From Leucaena leucocephala (taxonomy: Eukaryota; Streptophyta; Magnoliopsida; Fabales; Fabaceae): a stretch of 64,000 nt of DNA. Position numbers and translations under genes: made by a program. Where the stretch lies: the NCBI GenBank assembly GCA_037074615.1, contig CM073515.1, positions 17,197,001-17,261,000 of the forward strand. Direction: 5' to 3'. Each line of letters opens with the position of its first letter. Within the stretch, counting starts at the first letter, position 1. Under the pieces are notes generated by a model. That model searched no databases. It saw only the letters and a list, made by a program, of their open reading frames with translations, and was not told the DNA's origin. Shown here piece after piece: positions 11,665 through 23,142 of this stretch.

Positions 11665-11676
11665 GCTCTGATACCA
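11665..11676 (-). promoter_or_regulatory. Primer-binding site (initiator Met tRNA type)
   Basis: Minus-strand TGGTATCAGAGC, one base after the LTR end CTTACA. This is the standard plant copia primer-binding site, complementary to the 3' end of initiator methionine tRNA. Confidence 0.95.
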
Positions 11677-11677
11677 C

Positions 11678-13593
11678 TGTAAGGAATTGGAAGACACGCA
11701 GCGGAAATTAAATTAAAATTTTTCCATTCTTTGCCAGGATCTACCGTATGTGTTTAAGTCAAGTGGGAAGAAGCATTACCCTCAATGTTCCCCTGCAACT
11801 TCTACAGCTCCTCTCCGCAGCTGGTAATCTCCTTTCGATCGTAAGAAGTCGACGGAGTGTTCCTCAGCGACCTCCACAGCTTCTCTCCGCGGCTCGTGCT
11901 CTTTTTCTGATCACAAGAAGTCGACGCTTCAGTCGACTCCCTCTACTGGTATCCACACGAATAGCATTCCAACCACGAACGACGTGCTAGCGTCTCCTGT
12001 CCATCCAAGTCTTTCTCAACAATTCGTCCTCTCCGTCTCTATTTCAACCGTTTCTTATCTACAAACCTTTTGCAGATTCCCTTCAGCCTTTTGTGTTATG
12101 TGTTGTTAAAAAATATAGCTCCTAAAATCAGATATATAGGATGCTCTGCTTTTTTCTCAACCGAATTGGATTTTGGAATTAATCTATATTAAATCCGAAA
12201 TTAATACAATATCATATATTGTATAATTTGATAAGAAACTAATTAAATAAATAATATTTATATTAAATTCGTCTCACAGATTTAATTCATCTATTTATTT
12301 AATTTAAAATAAAGATAAGACTGGACTATATTTGATTTATTCTCATAAATAAAATTTGAGATATCATATCAATTTGAATTTTAAATTCAAACGTAATAGA
12401 GTTTTAATTTATCCTTATAAATTAAATCTTGTAAATATCTCTTATATGAGATATCCTATCAATTTGAATTTCAAATTCAAACGTGATAGAGATTTAATTT
12501 ATCCTTATAAATTAAATCTTGTAAATATCTCTTATATGAGATATCTTATCAATTTGAATTTCAAATTCAAACATGATAGAGATTTAATTTATCCTTATAA
12601 ATTAAATCTTATATATCCCTTATATATAATATATATATATATATACGAATTTATATATATACGAATATAAATATAAATAAATATATACATTAATCTTGGA
12701 TCATTCATTGAATCTGGACACGTCTTAGATTCAATGAATCTGGACATCATAGCTCGTGTTGGGCTATTTTGTGTGCGACTCTGTAGGCCCATATGAAGTT
12801 GGCAGTAGGCCATTTGCTATACTGGCCCACAAGTCACAAGCGGTCTCTAGCAAGACATAACGACTACCCAAATTATATGAGGATCGATAAACGATGTAAC
12901 CTTTTATACAACCATATCATGTCCCTTCTGTCACGCGATATTTTGGTCATGGATTAGGCATGGATAATGTCATCCTCCTATTCTTAACCGTTACTTTCTC
13001 GATCCCTAAGTAGTCTGACTATAGAAATAGAACTACCTTTCCATTACAGTATGGCCATACGTTTCTCAGACTCACTCATCGAGGGGCCCAGTAATATCTC
13101 TCTACGAATGTGAGGGACAAATTTCATCTTGACCATTCACATTCCTCCGCATGAAAAACCACTAAACCCGAACATAGTCTTTATGATCACTCGGTCAAAA
13201 GTGACTTTTGACTAGGTCAAAGATGAGCGTTTGTCATGTAGGAATCCATGATGATCTCAGGTCAAAGGGCATAGTGACATGGTTTGTATATGAGAGAAGC
13301 TTATGACGCAACCCATGTAGCTCTCTCATAGCGGGTCGATCCAACACCTTGTACTCTTACATGTGCCTATGACTTTAATTTATATATCTATACATATTCA
13401 AAGTCATACTAGTCTTATTTCATCTCTGCTCCCGCATAGATGACCGACCAGGGACATTTAGGATAAGATCATGAATTATCCAAGGATGGTCATCACAGTA
13501 AACATGCAAATAATATGATAACACAATTAATAAATTCATAAATCAATAATGTTCATAAGATAATGATTGGCCCTTAGGGCACGTTTTCCAACA
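11678..13593 (-). repeat. 5' LTR of Angela-like element (1,916 bp)
   Basis: Begins TGTTGGAAAACGTGCCC at 13593 and ends TTCCTTACA at 11678. It matches the 3' LTR stub (6054-6320) and, over its full length, the solo LTR at 34394-36285. It contains three 90-bp tandem repeats and an AT microsatellite (about 12625-12665). The right end abuts the exon of the GRF-type gene at 13594. Confidence 0.95.
12358..12625. repeat. 90-bp tandem repeat, three copies, inside the Angela LTR
   Basis: ATATCxTATCAATTTGAATT recurs at 12361, 12451 and 12541, an exact 90-base period; the third copy decays near 12610. Because 90 is divisible by three it creates a false open frame with 30-residue repeats. The same three copies lie in the solo LTR (about 35379-35650), so the array predates both insertions. 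Confidence 0.95.
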
Positions 13594-15798
13594 CCATCTC
13601 CAATGGATAGCTCATTGCACCACTTGAAGAAACCGCAAGAATCTGCCTATTTAAACAAAAGCGATGACAATGATGATGACTGTATGTTGCAGAAAAAATT
13701 AGACTCTAACAAGTCATCTATAAAATGAGAGAATGTTATAAACCAGACTTTTGATCCAATTTCAATCAGTGAAGCTTGTGATTTGAAGAAAATGAATAAG
13801 AAAAGAGAGATAATTTCCAGTGATATCATCATTAGCTTTCAGATGGTTATTTAAACCAACAAACAGTTACAAACAACTGTCAATGCCAAGTACATCTGTT
13901 CAAGAAAATTTCTAGGAGAGCCTCCCAAGCTATTTTAAATAAACTATTTGCCAAATCCTTCCCTCCCTAAAAGCTGACTAATCTTGATGACTTTGCACAA
14001 TTGTAACTATACATGCTATGTTTCGAACTTTCAATTATCAACATTAAATGATTAACAGCCTATTGCACTAAATGCACCAGCTGGATTGATTTCAAAGGAG
14101 ACAATTATTTGGGTCAAAATGTTTAAGAGTTATGAATTATACAATAGATAATATCATCCCTGAACTTGGTTGTTTATCAGATTTTTAAAATATGCGTATA
14201 TGTTGCATAATTATTTGAAGATATCCATATAACAATAAAACAATGTAATATGTATCTTTGGTTGGCAATTGATAACTTTTAAAGCAGAGATATTATAAAA
14301 GCAACATGTAACGGACACAGCCAGCTAAGTTATAAATCCGCCGATTGGAGGAATCGCCTAGCCTGGGTTCATTTATCAATGAAACATATAGATAGGAGGA
14401 AAAAAGTATTACCTGATTTCTTGGACAGTGATAGCCATAATTTTTACCACTTTTAGCTGTTAGAATCAGGCAAGCTCCAGCATCACAAGGACAATGAATG
14501 GATGGAAACAATGAATCAGACACAGAACTTAGGTTGCCCCCAGAAGTCATTCTAGTTCCAGCCGCACTGTCACACCATTCAAAGAAGCCACAGCCCCCAC
14601 TCTCCTGTGAAATTATTGAAGCATGTAAAACAAACAAGTGTAATTTTCCCTTTATTTACCAGATCTCGCAAGAGACAATAAATTTTGAGGTGCCAAAAAC
14701 CTTCCATGGAAATCAAAACCAGCATTAGCACTTGAAAGTAATTTCAAAATTTGCTGGCAAAAATACATTTAGAATTGTGTAATAGCTTGTTGAGGCTCTT
14801 TATTCAATGATATTCTTGAACAGCATATTCATAAAGGTAGATGCGTGTTAGAGCTAGAAGGGGAAATAGGGAGAATGCAGAGGGAAGAACATAAGAGAGA
14901 AGGATCCAGGAGAAATTCTCGTTAGCTTCAATCTTTCTGAACTGCATAGCATCCCCTTCTTCTCCCACATCATTTATTTATCTACTTTTCAGCATAAAAC
15001 ACAAAAAACAGAAGTCTGAAAGGTTGATACCTCCCACTATACAACATTTAGATGCTATAATATTGAGTCATGACATTGAGCTTTGAGGGAAACAAAAGCG
15101 TGTTTTCACTTTATTTAAAACCACCATTCTTTTGAGAGAAATGCAAATCTCACGATTCTCTATTGATGGGGCATGTATAAGTAATCTCATTCGTTGTTTT
15201 ACCACGTTAAGATTTGAAAATTTACTCCAGCCCAACCAAAAGGAAATGAATAAAAGAAACTTATTTGTGAAGCAATCATACTCTCGAAAGAAACTTTTAA
15301 TTTAATATAATTTGCACTTAGGATAATTCCGAGGAATTCAACGACGATAAAGAATACCCAACCTCACCTCTCTATCAGGGAACTTGTAAACTTTCGATCA
15401 AGATTTTTCTCGGTGTTGGCCGTCAAGATCAAACAAGTTCCCATTCCACGGGGCAAGCTTTCTCGACCACGTCAGCGTACTTCCCAACATTTCCAAATTG
15501 CCCTCCACCATGTCCTCCAGGTGCCGATTCCACACAGTCGCGAGCCCAGCGGCCGGACCTTCAACATTTGAAGCAAGAGTCGCCAGTACCCACCGAGCGC
15601 TGCCGTTTCTTCCTTTGGCTACTGCCGTGGCGGAAAAACTATGGCTTCCCTTCAAAGCAGCGGTGTATAGTCCTTCTTCCTCAGCGGCGCAAAGAAGCTT
15701 CGGCTTTTGTTAGAGACGATGTTGGCCTCCAACGCCGCGAGCTGCGATAGGAATTCGTCGTGTACGATTTCGACGGTGATGTTGTTAGGTCGTTCCAT
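13594..15798 (-). pseudogene. Zinc-knuckle/GRF zinc-finger gene, mutated and cut by Angela
   Basis: Host gene on minus with three visible exons. Exon 1 (15368-15798) opens MERPNNITVEIVHDEFLSQL; an upstream in-frame ATG lies at 15849. It then carries a CCHC knuckle (15534-15575) and the first half of a GRF finger (GTCLILTANTEKNL). Exon 2 (14413-14604) completes that finger (GGCGFFEWCD) and starts a second (CPCDAGACLILTAKSGKNYG). Exon 3 (13594-13646) completes it: SCGFFKWC. Introns begin GT and end AG and all junctions keep phase 0, which supports the model. GRF fingers bind single-stranded DNA in repair and topoisomerase proteins (family knowledge). Decay: TGA at 15561-15563 inside the knuckle, the knuckle His changed to Arg, and frame shifts near 15690, 15640, 15435 and 15385. 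Angela begins at 13593, so the rest is lost. Resembles plant 'zinc knuckle plus GRF' proteins; exact orthology unknown. Confidence 0.82.
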
Positions 15799-16040
15799 CT
15801 TCTTCGTCTTCACGTTCTGGTTCTTGATTTTGAGAATTTCAGATTTCAAATGCGCCTATTTCTTTTGCCCTTCCAGCTTTGCTCGCCTTCAAAGTTCTTG
15901 GGTAAATCCGTTAAAAAGTTGTGGTTTGAAAATTTTATTAGCAATGGTTAAATTGAAACGGGTATTGAACGGAAAGATTAGCAGATAATGGTTCAAACGG
16001 TTGTAACAGACTGATCGAACGTACGACATAATAATTAAAT
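15799..16040. other. Upstream region of the GRF-type pseudogene
   Basis: Short 5' flank. Plus-strand open frames across 15498-15988 are antisense shadows of exon 1. No TATA box is convincing. Confidence 0.4.
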
Positions 16041-17250
16041 AAGAAAAAATATGTAAAATGCTAAATTAGATATAAATCTCAATCTATCCTTTCAAAATTT
16101 AGAAGAAGAAAAAATATCCTTCTTTCTTTTCTCATTTTCTCTCATCCTTCTTCATTTTTATTATCTATAGTTGACCTTACCTCTTGCTTTTATTCATTTA
16201 TTTTCAATGTGTATATTTATTTTTAATGTATAGACTCTAGTTTATGCCATCGGTGTTATAGATCCTTCTTCAAAATAGAGAGAGTGTGTGTGTGTGATTG
16301 TGCAAAGAGAAAGAAAGATGAAAGCAGAGTACTGAGGTTAAAGGAGAAGATGATCAAAATAGGGTGAGGGTGAGCAAGATGGTAATGAGAGGAGGGAGAC
16401 TATTGAGGGGTTGGTATCCGTGAGGGTATGAGTGAGGTTGTTGGATGAAGATAAAGATGACAATGATGAATATGAAAAGTGAAGAAGAAGATTAATAGTG
16501 AGAAGGAGAGTATGATAGATGCTAGAGTCTAGTGATAAAAATAATTAAAAAAATTATCATTCTCATTGTAAAAGTAATAAATGATTCAAGTAATTACGTG
16601 CAACTAAGTTATTAAAGATAGTAGGAAATGTCTCAAAAAAAATAGTAAAAATCATTATAAAAGTTATAAATTCTATTACACGAGTAGTAATTGATCCAAG
16701 TAATTATTTATAACTGAGTTGTTATGTAGAGTTATAAATGTATTAACGAAAGTGATCAAAATCATTGATGAAATGATAAATCCTATTGTAAGAGTAATAA
16801 AAGACCAAATCAATTACTTGTAACTAAATTGTTATAGAGAGTAGTAAATATTTTAAAAAAAGTGATTAAAATCATTGTTCAAGAGGTAAATCTTATTACA
16901 AGAGTAGTAAATAACTAAAACAATTACTTACAACTAAGTTGTCACATAGAATATTAAATGTTTTAGTGAAAGTAGTTAAAATTATTGCTCAAGTGATAAA
17001 TCCTATTACAGGGATAGTAAATTACCAAAATAATTATTTGCAATTAAGTTGTTATAAATAGTAATAAATATCTTAGTGAAAGTAATCAAAATTATTATTC
17101 AAGTGGTAAATCCCATTGTAAGAGTATTAAATGATCAAAATAATTAATTGTACTTCTAGGGGTAATTTTATATTTTTCTCTAAATTTTGAAAGGATATAT
17201 TAAGACTTATAATCAATTTATCTTTTTACATATTTATATATTTTTTTAGT
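16041..17250. mobile_element. Element with about 75-bp inverted ends and internal tandem repeats
   Basis: The left end (16041-16118, with CAATCTATCCTTTCAAAATT) recurs as its reverse complement at the right end (17168-17250, with AATTTTGAAAGGATATATTA). Internal content is a CT-rich stretch, a GA-rich stretch and five to six 110-bp repeats. No transposase frame is present. This suggests a non-autonomous DNA transposon with long terminal inverted repeats. Clear target duplications were not found, and the ends are diverged, so the class is inference. Confidence 0.55.
16545..17155. repeat. Diverged 110-bp tandem repeat array
   Basis: The landmark CAACTAAGTTGTTA (with variants) occurs at 16601, 16711, 16821, 16931 and 17041, exactly 110 bases apart each time. 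Each unit also contains 'AAATC.TATTACAAGAGTAGTAAAT' and 'AGTGAAAGTAATCAAAAT'. Copies differ at many positions, so the array is old but has kept its length register. Confidence 0.92.
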
Positions 17251-18679
17251 ATTTTAAAATTCACATAGTTTATTTTTTAGTGTTTTTACAATAAAAGAGA
17301 AGATAAAAAGAATAAAATAGTTTTAAAATAAAAAAGTAAGGGTGAAATTCATTATAGTCCAAACTAAATTTTCAATCAGACCCAAAAATTCTGAAACTTC
17401 AATTCAGTGTGTTTGCGCTAAAATAAAATTAAGTTGTGCAGCCAAAAAAAACCCAATTGCTCTAACGTTTGAATAGAGAAAGGGATATGAGAAAGGGGGT
17501 TTTATTCGAGCAAAGTCGACACAGGTGCCCAGTCTCTTTGCTATTCCTTTGAAACCGATACTGAAGCTCTCTCCCTCGGCGAGCTCTGGTATACTTTCCC
17601 TTGTGCTTCGGCGTGTGAATAATTGCAGGTATTTCATGCTTCTGATTTGTCGCTTACTCTTCAACCCTTTCCCTTTTTTTTCTTCTCTTCAATGTCCAAT
17701 GTTTTACCTGAAGAAAATCAGCACCAAAATCTATTGGATGGAAGGTAAAACCATTTTTAAAAAGCTAAAATCATCGGACATTGGATGGTTTTTCCTTCTC
17801 TATCGTTTCTGTAGATTTCATTTCACAAGTTTGATTTGCTTCCGCTGCTTCTTCATTTTAATCTTTTGACTTTACCATCAAATCTGACATCTTGGTTTTG
17901 AGTTTTCTTGTGACTGGATCACTTTGACCATATGAATTGCAGTAAAAGGATTAATGCATGTAACTGAACATGATATTTTAAAAATAATTTTTGGGATTAA
18001 TAGATATTGCAAGTCATTGACAACAAGAAAGTGACAAAAATATATACAATCACTAACCACGCCATTCATGACTCACCAGACCAAAATGCAATTATGGATT
18101 TTATTTCTAGCAGTTTTTCAATGTCTAAGACTTTGACCTCTGTAGAATAGAGGGTTTTATATTATTATGAAAATTGGGCTTCTGAGATATAAGGATAAAT
18201 TGTAAAAATGCCAAAGGTCATATAGCATGGAAAAATGGGTATGGAAGAAATAGTATTTGACAGGATGTATAGTAGGAACGTTGTAGCCTCAATGAATGGC
18301 TGAAGGATTGATGGTATTAAACTGACTTGTAAAAAAAAAAGTAATTTTGTGTTGTGCAAATGCTAATGTTAGGTTGTAAATATGATAGTGGTAGTAGAAA
18401 ATTTATACTATGTTAATTGAAATTTGGATATTACAGTGTAGGAGAGCATAAGATATGGCTTATTTGACAGGGTGTATAGTAGTAATGTATCTGGTTTGTA
18501 GTCTGAACCAATAGGTGAAGGCGATGGACATTGATGGGCCAACACCGTGCACTACAAATTAAAGCGTGCAAAGAACTTCAAACTTTCAAAGTTTAGCTGT
18601 AGAAGGTTTTCCAACAGCTATGTCCGAGATAAATTCTTCAAAGTGGATGTGTTTCTGGTTATAGGTTAGGCATTTAGTG
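17251..18679. other. Intergenic stretch, possible orphan leader exon near 17500
   Basis: 17500-17635 is noticeably richer in G+C than its surroundings and ends TTGCAGGTATTTC, which could be a splice site of a plus-strand gene, but no downstream coding exon can be tied to it. The rest, including 18460-18660, shows short frames without recognisable motifs. No gene is called. Confidence 0.35.
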
Positions 18680-18960
18680 ATGTAGAGTTGTCATTTTTCT
18701 ATTCTTTGTTGTTGAAATTTGTATCTCCATTTATAACTTACCTATGAGCACTTGTAAATTGAGAGTTGTAGATTTTCATAGGTAGACGTATTATTTTTCT
18801 ATTCTTTGTTGTAAATTTCCATATTTAGAGATGTTATTTTTCTATTTTTTGTTGTTAAAATTTGTATCCCCACTTCTTACTTACCTATGAGCATTTGTAT
18901 ATTGGGAGGTGTAAATTTTCAGATGTAGAGTTGTTATTTTTCTATTATGTGTTGTAACAA
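18680..18960. repeat. Degenerate tandem repeat (TTTTTCTATTxTTTGTTGT units)
   Basis: 'GTAGAGTTGTxATTTTTCTATT' begins at about 18682 and 18924, with related copies at 18790 and 18827; the intervening 'CTTACCTATGAGCAxTTGTAxATTG' occurs twice. Unit near 100-145 bp, irregular. Confidence 0.65.
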
Positions 18961-19555
18961 GCAACACTAGTGCATTTACAACAAATGAAAATGAATAAGA
19001 ATAGAAATAAAATGATTAACAATATGAATAAAAAGAATTTATAATAAAAATAAGGAGATTGACGACAAAAATACTATAGAGTTAATGAATAAATGAGCAT
19101 TTTTAACAAATGAAATGTTATAATACTATAAATAAGGGGGTTTTAAGAGAATTAACAACAAAAAAAGGGATTACTATCAAAACTTAGGGCATTAATAATA
19201 GAAGTAAAGGGATTAACAAAAATAAATGCTAGGGAGTTAACAAGGGCGCTAACAACAAAAGAAAACGAATTAACAACATAAATAAAAGGATTAACAACAG
19301 AAATGCTAACGAGTTAACAAGGGCATACTAACAACAAAAGAAAATGGATTAATAACAGAAATATATAGGTTCACAACATAAATAAGGGAATAACAATATA
19401 AATAAAAAGATTAACAATAAAAATCCCTTGTATTCTTTATTAACTTCCTGACATTTATGTTGATAATCCCATTATTTATGTTATTATATCCTTGTATTGT
19501 GAATTCTTTTATTTACATTGTTAATCTCTGTTTCTTTTGCTGTAAAACAAAAGAA
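18961..19555. repeat. ATTAACAAC-type minisatellite with inverted arm
   Basis: 18961-19430 is built of short variants of 'GGATTAACAACAxAAATAA'. From 19431 to 19545 the reverse complement motif 'TTATTTATGTTGTTAAT' appears in similar variants, so the two parts could fold on each other. A small hairpin lies at the boundary near 19530-19560 (TTTCTTTTGCTG...AAAAGAAAC). Confidence 0.65.
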
Positions 19556-19729
19556 ACACAATAGAAATATCAAGTAGTGAACAAAAGCTTTTACATAAAT
19601 AGTCAAACCACATTGCCATTACACTCAATATGTTCAAATACAAATGTATATACATTGGGCTTTCAATTCGAATCTATAAAATGTAAATAGTCATAGCTTT
19701 CTTTTGGGGTCTATCTTGCTCCGTTTCAA

Positions 19730-20215
19730 GTAAATTTCTTTATGTTTTTTTAATTACTTTACTTTTGTTATAAATTTCCTTATTCTACTTGTTCATACAA
19801 ACTTTAAAACTTGCATTTGTGGTAATTGTAAATTCTCTTATGTTTCATATTAATCACTTCATTTTTATTATAAATTTTCTTATTCCCCTTGTTCATGCAA
19901 ACTTTAAGACTTGAATTTGTGGGAGTTGAAAATTTAATTCTATTTTTTGTTAATTGCTTATTTGTTTTTTGTAAAATCTCTTATTCTTCTTGTTCATAAC
20001 ACTATCATTAGTGGGAGTTGTTAATTCCTATTTTTTTTTGTTAATTGTTTAATTTTTATTATAAATGTCCTTATTCTATTTATTTATGCAGACTTTAAGA
20101 CTTACATTTATAAGAGTTATAAATTTCCTTATATTTTTTGTTAATTACTTAATTTTTATTGTAAATCTCTTATTCTACTTGTTCATGTAGATTTTGAGAA
20201 TTGCATTGGATTTGT
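19730..20215. repeat. About 100-bp tandem repeat, five copies
   Basis: 'CTTATTCTACTTGTTCATGC' variants place GTTCAT at 19791, 19891, 19992, about 20082 and 20181, giving spacings near 100, 101, 90 and 99. Units also share 'ACTTTAAGACTTGCATTTGT' and 'TTAATTACTTAATTTTTATT'. No coding. Confidence 0.85.
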
Positions 20216-21495
20216 TACATATAGTCTTTTTACACTATGATTGAAAGGCTTGAATGGTTTAGTGATCATGTATGTATGAATGAACAAGACCGACTTTAGT
20301 TGAAATCAAATCAGTCTCCATGTGTGTCTTGATAACTAGCTTTTCAAGATTGGCGTGAGAGCATGAAACCACTTTGGAAGTAGCACCTGTGAACCCACTC
20401 GGCATGACCTATTTGAATTAGAGGTAGGGATTTTGAGATTGCGAAACAGTAAAGAAGAGAATTTGAATTGCAATTCCTTGAAATTAAATGTATGAATATA
20501 TGTGGGTATGAAGCAAGCCTCAAGAGAGAAGCGCAAGGAGGCAGCTCACACACACATGTAAAGAATGGTATGAAGGAATATGCAGAGGAAGATGTGACCC
20601 ACGGTGGAGACGACACATAAATGAGCTTTTACATTTATGCTTACATTTTTTCCCAAGGTCATCAATATAATATCCCTTCAACAAAACATACGTGGAAAGG
20701 ATCTCAAAGACCCATCAAAGCACAAAAGTCGGGATTTGATACAAAACATATTTTCTATTTAGCCTAAAATAAGTGCAGTGAAGTTTCAGATTTATTTGCG
20801 AGCCAATACTTATTAAGTTGATACAGAGGTCCTTTAATAAAATTTCCCCCAATAATAGACAATAATGTAGAAATAGAAAATACAGATAGGTACATTATAA
20901 TGGAAATCTTGCTGTCAAAAACAAAAGAAATAAGATGGAGAAGATTTGAAAAATGTCTTGAATAAGGTTTTAAAAGAGTGTACTAATATCTTTGGGAAAA
21001 TCCCACAAAAAGAATCTGGAAATTCCTAAAAGATAAAATAGGTACCTGAATATTAGTAATCTCGTAGGAGGGTAAGAACCTAAAATAGAATTTTGAATTT
21101 TAGACCCAAATAAGGAAGATGCCTTTCTCTCTCCCCTGATTCTTTCCTCCATCGTTTTGTTAGTGAAGAATCCCCAATTTCAGAGACCCATACCTGGACC
21201 CAAACTCACTCAACTCACAGTGGTCTCCGACGTTAAGTACCCGAAGGACGTCCATGTGAAGAAGATCAGCATCGAGTGCCCCATTAGCCTGTCAGTTTTT
21301 GGCAATTGCCCAATTTGATGTGCCACCATCGCCGTCAAGCGGCCAAACACGACGACTTCGGCAAGAAATAATAGTGATTTGCAACAATGTCTGGCTAATG
21401 CCTCTTCTTTGGTTTGACTCTTTTCTTTGTCTTCCTTCCTCTCCATCTGAACCAAATCTTCTGATTGTTATCTCCTTTTTAATTTTTCTCGTTAA
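20216..21495. other. Intergenic stretch, no gene recognised
   Basis: 21120-21460 is less AT-rich and has overlapping frames on both strands (for example plus-strand VSDVKYPKDVHVKKISIECP at about 21219-21280), but I cannot match any to a family. The remainder is AT-rich without structure. Confidence 0.35.
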
Positions 21496-22210
21496 AATTG
21501 GGGTTGAAAGAGGCTATTGCAGTATTTAACGAGATGGACAGAGGAGAATTGTGCTAGATGCACAAACATTCGGTATTTTAGCAGATACATTTTGCAAAGA
21601 GGGAATGGTTATGTGTGCTAAAGCCACAATGGGTTTCATGGTTCATTGGGGAGGAGCCCGATGTTGTCGTTTATAATTTGTTGATGGATGGATATCGTTT
21701 GCGAAATCAAATGATTGAGGCCACCAAAGTATTTAATTTGATGATTAACAAGGGCTGTTTACTAGACATTGTAACTTATATGGTTCATTGATTCATGGAT
21801 GGTGTAATGGAAGAGATATTGATATTGCCATGCATCTCTTGGATGGAATGATTAGAAAGGGTTTATTCCAGATGTTGTCACTCGGACTACTCTTATAGGT
21901 GGGCTTTTTCAAGCAGGGAGACCACTTGCTACTAAAGAATTATTTTTTAACTTGCACAAACATTGCCAAGTTCCCGATCTCAAGACTTGTGCTGTAATGT
22001 TGGATGGACTATGGAAATGCGGGTTGATTTTGAAGCAATATCACTATTTGATTCATTGGAAAAGAGAAATTTAGGTCTTGATTATATCTACTATTATGTT
22101 TGATGGAATGTGCAGGTCTGGAAAACTCAAATAATGAAAGAGAAAGGCTTTGTTGTGGATGCTTCCACATTGGAAATGTTTACCCGATTTCTAAAATGTA
22201 TTTTGTCAGT
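21496..22210 (+). pseudogene. Pentatricopeptide-repeat (PPR) protein fragment, frameshifted
   Basis: P-class PPR units of about 35 residues follow one another in shifting frames: KEAIAVFNEMD near 21505; ILADTFCKEGM near 21575; EPDVVVYNLLMDGY at about 21655-21697, followed by NQMIEATKVFNLMINKGC; DIDIAMHLLDGMIRKG near 21815; TLIGGLFQAGRP near 21890; TCAVMLDGLWKCG near 21985; and a terminal KEKGFVVDASTLEMFTRFLK near 22138-22197. PPR proteins bind organellar RNA one base per repeat and are normally targeted to mitochondria or plastids. At least five frame changes or stops are present and there is no N-terminal targeting part, so this is a dead fragment. The tail and unit spacing look like the fertility-restorer-like P-class (inference). 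Confidence 0.85.
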
Positions 22211-23142
22211 GTTGGATTTGGATTACCTGCTGTTTTTAAATTTATGCAATCGAATGTAGTTATAAAGTTAAAACATTTATGTTATATTTTATATTTTTAT
22301 CTGGCTAGGCAACTAATCCAAATTTGTTATGTAGTTTGAAGTATTAAATATGCTGCAAGTACCATATTTTTCAGTTAGGTCATACGTTGGGTTTAATGCT
22401 ATTTGCTTTTCTGCTATATCATGTGAGTTGTAGCTTCAAATCTATTGGAAGGCTTGAATGGACCAAAGACAATGGAGTTCACATAAATTTCTTTGTTTGA
22501 CATCGTAATTAATCCTTTTGACATTGCAGAGTTTCTGGTAGGGGGCTATTCAACAGAAATTTCTTCTATTAAGAGTCTATATTATATATGAAGTATCTGG
22601 ATCTTAAGATTAGGGAATGGAACAAGGTAATGGGTTGGAATTTTCTTGCCTTTTTATTCCATCATGCAGGGTAGCAAGCTTTCTAGCTTTATTTTTAAAT
22701 GAGGAACATGAAATCTTCAGAAGACAATGGATTTTATACAATAGTCAAAGGTCCTGTATACATAAAGATATACGGAAGATATGCAACTTTCCAATATATT
22801 GAACTAAAAGCCTTGAAGGCTTCTGACTTCTAAACTATCTTGACGTATTTGATGGTGGATAGTACATATTAAAGTACTTTTTTTGACCTGTCAACTTTTC
22901 ATTACCCACTCCAGTTAATACTATTGTTATATTCATTGCAAACTTGAATGTAAACTTTATGAATCTTTGATTTGAGTAATTTAGGAAATCTCTTCTCGTA
23001 TTACCTAAAATGTAGCCGCTACTAATTACAATTGAGTTGAAAATAACAACTCATTATTTATAGTTCATGGTGAAATGTAACTAACTAACTAAATAAAATA
23101 TTCTTACTTTTACCCCTCACACCGTTCTTCGAGAAGCAAAAT
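22211..23142. other. Intergenic stretch after the PPR fragment
   Basis: AT-rich, no motif recognised, no repeat with the rest of the window. Could be old 3' flank of the PPR locus. A possible insertion boundary of the gypsy nest lies at 23143. Confidence 0.4.

Larger units (their letters stand above)
6054..13593 (-). mobile_element. Angela-like Ty1/copia retrotransposon, nearly complete, 3' LTR truncated
   Basis: Transcribed right to left. Parts are: 5' LTR 11678-13593, primer-binding site 11665-11676, leader, gag-pol 6335 to about 10473, polypurine tract 6321-6332, and a 267-bp start of the 3' LTR (6054-6320). The overlapping 3' and 5' LTR stretches differ at about nine positions by eye, mostly transitions, so insertion is recent compared with its neighbours. 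The long 1.9 kb LTR, CFFCNEPGHWKRNC gag knuckle and pol order fit the Angela/Tork group (inference). Coding is damaged: a TAG in gag, a duplicated zinc knuckle, stops through integrase and RNase H. The far 1.6 kb of the 3' LTR is gone and the element abuts the chromovirus. No target duplication can be found for that reason. Confidence 0.9.

Noticed and set aside
12356..12670. 104-codon + frame with 30-residue repeats (and its 125-codon counterpart at 35276-35653 on -)
   Set aside because: It is a by-product of the 90-bp LTR tandem repeat; composition is low-complexity and it lies inside LTRs.
14498..14728. 76-codon + frame
   Set aside because: Antisense of GRF exon 2.
15398..15655. 85-codon - frame in exon 1 of the GRF-type gene
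   Set aside because: Out of frame with the recognisable zinc knuckle; it bridges two frame shifts of the pseudogene.
16545..17155. CRISPR-like regular spacing
   Set aside because: Whole 110-bp units repeat; there are no conserved short repeats with unique spacers, and the DNA is plant.
17525..17869. 114-codon + frame, hydrophobic
   Set aside because: No start context or family match; residue make-up is what T-rich DNA gives by chance.
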